This document shows, one piece after another, positions 56,755 to 64,000 of a DNA stretch of 64,000 bases. The notes under the pieces were generated by a model that saw only the letters and a list, made by a program, of their open reading frames with translations, was not told the DNA's origin and ran no database searches. Origin of the DNA: Ursus arctos (lineage: Eukaryota > Chordata > Mammalia > Carnivora > Ursidae). Numbering within the stretch: the first letter of the stretch is position 1; each line of letters opens with the position of its first letter. The position numbers and the translations under genes were made by a program. The stretch is from NCBI RefSeq assembly GCF_023065955.2, contig NW_026622841.1, positions 20,023,501 to 20,087,500 on the forward strand, given 5' to 3'.

Positions 56755-58544
56755 AGCCAAATACTTTTAAAACACCAATTCTGTAGAGTATAAGTAAATA
56801 TACAAGTTTACAAAGAGCAAGACAATTTAAAGATAAATGCACAAGGATTATAGATGACTTAGAATTTTATTTCACATTATTTGAAATATCTGTCTGGAAA
56901 TGATTCTTGCTCACTGAGGTGCAGGTTTTATAAAAGCATCAGTAACAAGGATTTATGTTAAGCTTAAACAGATTAGCCCTTACTTCAGGGTCAATAAAAT
57001 GGACAACATAAGCTGTCAATAATCATCATTTTCAAATGATTTCATTACAAAGACACTAACAGGGAATAACAGGTTAATAGTGAAATGGTCTTGCCTAAAG
57101 TTAACTCAAATTGATGTAAAAATTTAGACTTGGAATTATTGAAGAGGATACTGACATAGGTTTTAGATGAAATAGGCAACAGATTAATCTGTTTACAGTG
57201 TTGAATTTTGGAAGAATACTTTCTTGGACATTGGGTGGAATCCACTCTTTGTCTCTTCGAACAGAATTTCACTCATAGAATTTAGGAAAGATACCGCTGG
57301 CAAGCCTCCCAGGTCATATATCTCTGATCTTTGAAATGTTCTGATCACAAAGGTCTTCTCTCTATACCCTATTGAATTCAAACTTTTTATTCAAGTGAAT
57401 AAGGAGTATTACTAGGTGTCAAATTAGAGAAAAGACTGCAGTGGACAAAGTTCAGGACAATTGTCCTAGGGTATTAGAACTGAGAAGACCTCCCAAATTT
57501 TTGTCAGAGTTGGGCTTCTGTAATCTCATGCACCAGCATTATTCCACTGTCCTCAGTGAAGTCTTAATGGCCAGATCCAGGATTTTATACATATTTTTAC
57601 AGATATTAAATTCATAATAAGAATGAAAATTATTGATTTCTCAGGTGGCCTCATTGGTGTCTGTGCCTCTAGCTGGCTCACTAGTCATGGAAGTTTAAAC
57701 ATGAGAAGGATAAAGTCAGTTTTAGGTTGCTATTGATCTGTTTTGCTATATCTGAGGCAAATTTCAAGACATAATAGAATTTGAAAGCCCATGATTTTTG
57801 ACCAGGCTATTTAATAAAGTATTGCTACAATCCTGATACAAAACACACGCAGCGTGAGGAGAAAATGCACGCCATAAAAATATTCTGTATGTGTTTAACT
57901 CAATAAAGTAGAATGCATCTGCTTTAGCAACAAACCAGACTTGTTGGCATTAAATACCTTCGCCAGCAGGGTCACCCTTACCCTGCATCACCTTCATCCA
58001 CTGGGAAAAATTGCTAGGGTAGATTCTCACATTAACATCACGTCATCAGACTGTAACTCTATTTAATGCTTTCGAATCAGCCCTTTCTGCCTTGAAAATT
58101 CTTTTACTTATGTTTCTTTTACTTATGCTTCCCTTCGGGTTTTTTGTTTTGTTTTGGTTTGGTTTTTTTGCAAGTCTCAGCAAATGCTTGTGTAACACAC
58201 AGCTTTTTACAAAGTATCTCAATACTTCAGTATTAGAGGGAGAAGAGAGCCTAGTTTTGAAGGTACATACAGAGAGGGTGGGGCAAAAAACAGAGCTCAC
58301 CATGAACCGCATCATGTATGTTTCCTTTGAACTGGGCAATGCTTCCATGATGGAACAGAATCGAGTCGCACATTTATAGAAGTCAATTCAAGCTTTTTTT
58401 TTCTTTCTTTTTTTTTTTTTTAATCTCACAGTCCATAGGTCAAATCCCCTCCAAATCTACTAACTCAGAAATAGACCCAAGGAGACAGAAGATGTTTTCA
58501 TTCTCAACTTTACTAGTAGCAAACTAGGTTGTTGTTGTTGTTGT
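56755..58544. other. intergenic DNA, nothing recognised
   Basis: No gene. The paired frames at 58046-58379 overlap on opposite strands. A T-rich tract lies at 58395-58422. Confidence 0.5.
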
Positions 58545-58713
58545 TTTTAAAGATTTTATTTATTTATTTGAGAGACAGCACCGCCAGGAGGAGAGGGAGA
58601 AGCAAGGTCCCCTGCTGAGCAGGGAGCCCAACATGGGGCTTGATCCCAGAACCCCAGAATCATGATCTGAGCCGAAGGCAGACGCTTAACTGACTGAGCC
58701 ACCCAGGCGCTCC
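58545..58713 (-). mobile_element. can-SINE with (GTT)n next to its tail
   Basis: 'aaagattttatttatttatttgagagacagc...taactgactgagccacccaggcgctcc'. 'aaactaggtt' at 58521-58530 recurs at 58717-58726. The GTT repeat between the left copy and the tail has probably grown out of the A-tail. Confidence 0.9.
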
Positions 58714-59990
58714 ACAAAACTAGGTTTGAAGGACAAAGTTTTGTTTTTATTTCTCTCTACCTCCCGCATCGCCCTCCCCACCATGAATTGAAGATAAATA
58801 GGCCCATGTGAACAGCCAACCTGACTTTCCCACCCAGTAACAGAGTAAGAAGCCGGTTTTGAGACAGCAGAGGCCTGTCTGGGCACGCAGGAGGCCCAAC
58901 TCACCTGCCAGTTGACTGATTAGAACCTGGAAGCACAGCAAGCCAGCAATGCCTCCAGGGAGGCGATCCAGGAGGGATTCTGAAGGCTGAGCCACAGCAC
59001 GCTAACCCCACCTGGCCTTATGATTGTCAGGCCCTCCTCCTCACTAATTAAATAAATACCTGTTCTGGCCTGGGGGAAGAGCAAAGAGGATGAAGAAAGA
59101 GAAAGAGAGAGAGAAAGTAAATACATTGCCTCTGGGGGAGTAGAGCAGAGGTCCTTTTCATTACTAAAATATTAAGAGCAAATGTTTAACAACCCCCACC
59201 CCCCCTCAATCTATAATAGTTGGAAAAAGAGATAACCACGATTATTTTGGGTGTGACTCCATTCTTTTACTTGTATTTTGTTTTATCAGGCAATATTGAT
59301 TTCAGAGTCCGGTTACACACACAACTTCACTTGGAGACAGCTATTCGAGATTTAGAGTAAAGTGGTATCAGTCACTGTCTATAGAGTCCAAAATATCTAC
59401 CCTGAGGGTGGTAGTGAGCAAAGAGAGCTCAACTATTTCTTCAATCAACCTCTCCTGTTTTAAATAGGTCATGCTAAGTCTAAGGGTAAATGTAAGGCTT
59501 CCCTTTGATTTCTACTGGCAATATCTCATCTATTTATTGAGATAGCTAGAGAAAAGTTTTCCATTTAAGTTTGCATGCTCTCCCTGGAAGGATAATCATA
59601 AATCAAGACACAAAAACCCTTCTCCCATTCTACATTGATTGTAAGGAGATTGTCAATAGCTTCTGTACCAATTCTAGTGCTCATATCTCTAAAAATAATA
59701 TCTGCCATAGGGTATGAAAGATATAAATATAGAGGTAGAGGACATCTAATATACTAGGTGTCAAGCAGCATAGACCAAATTCTTGCAGCACCAAACAGAA
59801 CTTACTGTAAGAGAGAAAAGTAGCAGTTGCTTCGAAATCCGTGGAAATCAAAATGGTTGACTTATCGTTTCCAAAGCCAAAATGTTCATCATACGGAAAT
59901 GGCTTATTTAAAACCCAAGTCGTTTCCAGAGATATGCATTAAAAATACATTGGACAACCTAGCAAGCACATGGGCATAAGATTTGAACAC
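58714..59990. other. intergenic DNA, nothing recognised
   Basis: Contains a GA-rich tract at 59085-59117 and a C-run near 59190. The overlapping minus-strand frames (58686-59126) owe their length to local composition; no domain is recognisable. Confidence 0.5.
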
Positions 59991-60720
59991 TTAACAGATA
60001 CTTAACATCATTAATCATTGGAGAATAGGAACTTAAAACCACTGCAGACCCATTAGAAAAACTCAGGTGCTAAAAACTGACTATCCCAAGTGTAGATGAG
60101 GCTGTGGAGCGCCTGAAACTCTTCATACGTGGTTCATGGGAATGCAAAATGATGTGATGACTTTGGAAAGCAGTGCGGCAGTTTCTTAAAAACATAGCAT
60201 TGCCACATGTCATTTAGGTCCTAGCTATTTGCCTTAGAGAAGTGAAAACGGATGCCCACACAAAGACTTGTACGTGGAAGTTCTTACCAGGGTCATTGAA
60301 ATAGTAGAAACTGGAAAACCACCCAAATGTCCATCTGTAATGAATAGATAAACAAAACTGATACATCCATACAGTGGAACACCACTCAGCAGTAAAGAGG
60401 GATGGACAATTATGTTCATCATGACATGGATGAATCTTAAAATGAATAGCTAAGTGAAAGAAACCAGGCAAAAAAAGAGCGATTGGTTGATAACCTATGT
60501 ATAAAATTCTGGAAAATGTTAATTAATTTATATTGACAGAAAGCAGATCAGTGCTTTCCTGTGGAAGGGAGAGACGGTAAGGAGGGATTACCAAGAGGCA
60601 AAGGAAGCCTTTAAGGCTGATGGAAATGTTCGGTTACCTCGGTTGTGGTATATGCGTATGTTAAGATGGATTGAATTGTACTCTCTAAATATGTGTAGTT
60701 TGATACACTTCAATAAGATT
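59990..60720 (+). mobile_element. old LINE-1 ORF2 end and 3' UTR
   Basis: 'atcattggagaataggaacttaaaacc', 'agatgaggctgtggagcgcctgaaactcttcata', 'gcagtttcttaaaaacatagcattg', 'aaatgtccatctgtaatgaatagataaac', 'gtggaacaccactcagcagtaaag', then 'ttgtactctctaaatatgtgtag'. Frames are broken. Confidence 0.75.
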
Positions 60721-62049
60721 AGGGGGGAAAAACACCCTGAGAAACCTAACACTTTAGATTTAGGTCTTTCCTGGCCCCATTCCAGGAGAGAAAATCTTAC
60801 TCACTTAGGAGGCATACACCAAGGACTCTACTGGGTCTGCAATATTGTGTCATAGACAGTATGCAGCCTACAGTTAAGTAAAATTATAAGTGACCATTAA
60901 AAGAACTGGCCTTGTCTGATAAAATGCATATAGTCAGATGTTGGTGGTAGGAGACTTATTTATTCATTTATAAAGCTTATCCAGGGACATAAGCCAGACA
61001 ATTGTACATCTCTATAGGAGAGCATGAACGGGGTCTTGCTCGGATACAAAAGCCCTTCGCTGGAGGGTGTGACATCAGTAGTCCTCTTACACTGGGTGGA
61101 TATAAAAATGGTCCAATTATATAGCAGCTCCATAAGTCCTATTAAAGAAATAATTGAATTAAATTATTACTTGATTAAGCTCTGAATTTCCTGGATTCAT
61201 TCACTAGCTGCAGATCCAGCTTTCCCATTACTATTTTGTTCAAACTTCTTGTGACTTTCAAACTTTCTTTTAAAGCAATAGACTCTTTAATCAAGTAAAA
61301 TGTCATCCAAAACACCCACCCCAATCATTGTCTCTGTTGTAAAGTAGAAACTTATGACTCTATGTTTTTTTAAATTCTTATCAATAAGAGCAATGTAACT
61401 AGAGAATAGTAACCATATTTGCCGTATAGGTTTGTGGGGGATTGTTGTTCGTATATCAACTTCAACATCTATTTCTTTATCTTGTTTGGATTACAGAGAT
61501 TTCAGAAATTCCAGAATCATATAGATAAGCAATTTCAAATGGTATGTGTGTGTGTATATATATATATATGTATGTATGTATATATATATGATTTTTTTTT
61601 TAATCAGTGCCCATTGTAAACTGAGTATGCCCTCCAGTTGAACTGATCCAGAAACTGGAGAGAATGTTAATAAATGTTTGCCTCTAAGTGGAATCACCAA
61701 TAATATCTAACAACCGATTCCATTCCTTACCAAAAACCACAGGCAAGAAGCACTAACAATTTACAGTAAGTGTTAAAATTATGTACTATGAAAGTATCAC
61801 AACTCGGTGTGCTGCACATTTACTTACTATTGTACAACTTTTATTCTGTGGTGAGCACACACAGAGCAGACGCAGTCAAGCCTCGCCTGGCGTTTCACAA
61901 TGGCAGACACATGTTGCAACAGTGTTTTTCCTTGTACAGTTTTATGTGTTCAGACATGTGAAACTCCGAATTAAAACGAAAAAAGAAAAAGCTGAGTCAG
62001 AACTGAGTAACAAAGTCAACAGCCAGTGAAGTAACACAAGAAGTTCAAG
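60721..62049. other. intergenic DNA with a TA/TG microsatellite
   Basis: No gene seen. (TG)n(TA)n(TATG)n at 61542-61592 is the only clear feature. Confidence 0.55.
61542..61592. repeat. compound TG/TA/TATG microsatellite
   Basis: 'tgtgtgtgtgtatatatatatatatgtatgtatgtatatatatatg', likely variable in length. Confidence 0.88.
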
Positions 62050-62475
62050 TGTCTAATCCAGATGGCAAAGGTGAAGGGGTTTTGCAGGTGTAATAAATGT
62101 CTCTGATTAGCTTATTTTGAGTTAATCAAAAGGGAGGTTATAATTGATAGGCCTGACTTAACCAAGTGAACCCTCTGAAAGAGGGTCTCGAGATCAGAAG
62201 CAGAAGTCAGAGACTCTTCTGTTGGTCTTGAAGAAATAGGCGCCCTGAGTTCTGTAGCTTCAAGGAATGACTGCCGCTGGCAATCAAGTGAGCTTGGAAA
62301 AGAACCTAAGTCTCACATTGAGACGCTGGCCCCAGTCAATGCCTTTAATACTCCCTGGAGCAGAGGTCCCGGCTCAGTTGTGCCCACGTTCCTGATCCAT
62401 GGAAACCATGTGATAATAAATGTGTGCTGTTTTAAGATGCAAAACTTGTGGTAATTTGTTATCCCGCAATAGAAA
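62050..62475 (+). repeat. MaLR/ERVL-type LTR (MLT1-like)
   Basis: 'gatggcaaaggtgaaggggttttgcaggtgtaataaatg', 'gattagcttattttgagttaatcaaaaggg', 'taggcctgacttaaccaagtg', 'aaagagggtctcgagatcag', ending 'ataataaatgtgtgctgttttaagatgcaaaacttgtggtaatttgttatcc...aatagaaaac'. The AATAAA near the end is the LTR poly-A signal. The subfamily name is not certain. Confidence 0.7.
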
Positions 62476-62854
62476 ACAAATGCAGATGCTTTATTCCCAG
62501 GCAAAGAAATACTATGAACGTTTCAGGGCTACCGTTCAGTGTTAAAAATTCTTTAAGCTCAGCGGTAGAGTTGAGAGTAATCTCACGTCAGATCAACTAA
62601 AGAAAAAAACAATATGGAGAGGCATTCAAAATTATTTGGTAGGAACCTGAGGGAGATAGTAAGCAACATCCTAAGCTCTATGCAAAAATGAGTTAAGTCA
62701 CCAACTTGAAATGGCCTCCAATGAATTAACAGTTGATTTATAACATATTCAAGTGTGTTATCATTTAAACATTTTTAGTTTACGTACTTAAATATGTATA
62801 AATTACAAAGTTTAAAAAATGTAACTTTTTTTAAAGCTTTAAGGCTGAATTTTC

Positions 62855-63064
62855 TTTTTCTTTTCTTTTTTTTTTTTTTTAAGATTTTATTTATTTATTT
62901 GATAGAGAGACAGCCAGCGAGAGAGGGAACACAGTCTGGGGGAGTGGGAGAGGAAGAAGCAGGCTCCCAGCGGAGGAGCGTGATGTGGGGCTCGATCCCA
63001 GGACTCTGGGATCACACCCTGAGCCGAAGGCAGATGCTTAACGACTGAGCCACCCAGGCGCCCC
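62855..63064 (-). mobile_element. can-SINE with extra 3' sequence before its target duplication
   Basis: Reverse orientation: T-run, 'aagattttatttatttatttgatagagagacagcc...taacgactgagccacccaggcgcccc'. The target duplication 'aaatgtaacttt' is at 62817-62828 and 63069-63080. About 26 bases of mixed sequence lie between the left copy and the T-run. Confidence 0.88.
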
Positions 63065-63199
63065 TAAGAAATGTAACTTTACAGTGAAAGAGCTTTCCAG
63101 ATGCCACCTTAGTCAAGTGATCAAAGTGAACATCACCGTAATGGGACAAAAAGAAATCCTGTGTCAGCTGAGAGGCTGTAAGGAGAAGAACACAGTGTC

Positions 63200-63665
63200 G
63201 CTTCTGTGGGGTTCCTACCAAAGATGCACATTACCTAAATGTAATCATGAAGAAACATCAGACGAACCCAAATTGAAGGATATTCTACAAAAGAACCAAC
63301 CTGAAATCTTCAAAACCTTCAAGATCATGAAAGTTGACAGAAGAGTAGACAATTGTTACACAATCAAAGGAAACCAGAAAAGACATTACAACCAAATGTG
63401 CGGTATGATTCTGGACTACATCCTTCTGCCACAAAGGACATTGTTGGAACAACTGGTAGAAATTGAACGACATCTCAGGATCGTGGTTGTCTATCAATAT
63501 TAATTTCTTGTGTTTGTTATAAAGGAGAATGTCCTTGTTTGTTAGAATTACACATTAAAGTATGTGGGGTTATAGAACATTATGTTAGCAATCTACTTCC
63601 AAATAGTGAGGAAACAAATATTCTTACAATTTTTCTGGAGGTTTGAGATTGTTCTAAAATAAAAG
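63200..63665 (+). mobile_element. L1 3' end
   Basis: 'taaatgtaatcatgaagaaacatcagacgaacccaaattgaaggatattctacaaaag...ttcaagatcatgaaag...attgttggaacaactggtagaaattgaac...tttttctggaggtttgagattgttctaaaataaaagg' follows the same old L1 3' UTR as the other copies. The 139-codon frame at 63084-63503 falls mostly inside it. Confidence 0.75.
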
Positions 63666-64000
63666 GTACACAGAAACTATATACTTCGACTTTTAAGAAA
63701 GTATGCATTTGGGGAATCCCCAAAGTGCTTCTCATGGAGTTCTGATTTTGAAAGTCTGTTTTGTTTTTTCTCCAAAATGAATGCAATATTAAATAAAACT
63801 ATCACTAATCTATATGGCAACCATCAAATTTTTTTTCTATTTATTTTGAAAACCGTAAGATTTATCATTTTTCTGTTCTGCGGTTTTGCTAATTGCTTAA
63901 TTTTTTCCCTTTTTAATAGATTATGATTTGCATAATCATGAGCTTTGAAAAATTTGCAGGAGTTATTTGCTAGAATGAAAACAAATTTCTGTTGGTGGCT
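63666..64000. other. AT-rich intergenic DNA, nothing recognised
   Basis: No gene, repeat or RNA seen up to the window edge. Confidence 0.5.

Noticed and set aside
58686..59126. Three overlapping minus-strand frames of 68-82 codons
   Set aside because: They are different frames of the same DNA with low-complexity ends (Ser/Leu runs from a GA-rich tract).
63084..63503. 139-codon open frame, one of the longer ones outside POLI
   Set aside because: It starts at the edge of a can-SINE and runs through an old L1 3' UTR whose other copies in this window have no such frame. No domain is recognisable.

Overview
This window is nuclear DNA from a carnivoran mammal. The main evidence is about two dozen tRNA-derived can-SINEs, with the head 'GGGGCGCCTGGGTGGC' and the tail '(AAATA)nAAATCTT(A)n'. 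The subfamily with 'CTGCTTGTGTTCCCTCTCTCGCTGGC' suggests an arctoid, most likely a bear or panda; that last step is inference from memory of subfamilies. Long introns, GT-AG splice sites, old L1/L2/MIR/MLT1/MER repeats and one CpG island fit a mammalian gene neighbourhood. There is no bacterial, viral or CRISPR content.

Two protein-coding genes can be recognised, converging tail to tail. At the far left (341-542, + strand) is the last coding exon of STARD6, a START-domain lipid-transfer protein; the rest of that gene lies outside the window. From 40475 down to 19188 (- strand) lies the whole coding region of POLI, the Y-family translesion DNA polymerase iota. It has ten coding exons; exons 3-10 have clean GT-AG borders, and all exons keep one reading frame. 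The catalytic acidic residues, the PCNA-binding PIP-like motif and both ubiquitin-binding motifs (UBM1, UBM2) are intact. If exons 1 and 2 join at the position that keeps frame, the protein is 750 residues. This STARD6/POLI convergent order matches the order I recall for human chromosome 18q21, where MBD2 lies further upstream of POLI.

Layout: 1-700 STARD6 end; 700-19187 intergenic (MLT1-like LTR, L1 copies, SINE cluster, minisatellite, AT-rich tract, a 0.55-kb LTR); 19188-40475 POLI exons and introns with SINE, L1 and MIR insertions; about 40230-40700 CpG-island promoter with ETS and E-box motifs; 40700-64000 upstream intergenic DNA made largely of old L1 3' ends, L2, MIR, hAT elements, two LTRs and SINEs, with no gene I can support.

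The most interesting observation is at POLI exon 2. The position where the exon must begin to keep frame with exon 1 is preceded by 'TT' and not by the splice acceptor 'AG'. The nearest usable AGs lie about 50 bases upstream, just before an in-frame ATG that would give POLI a different, hydrophobic N-terminus. Other points are three SINEs stacked at one site, a SINE with a possible 3' transduction, and an alternating 10/12-bp minisatellite. I found no sign of a new multi-gene system.
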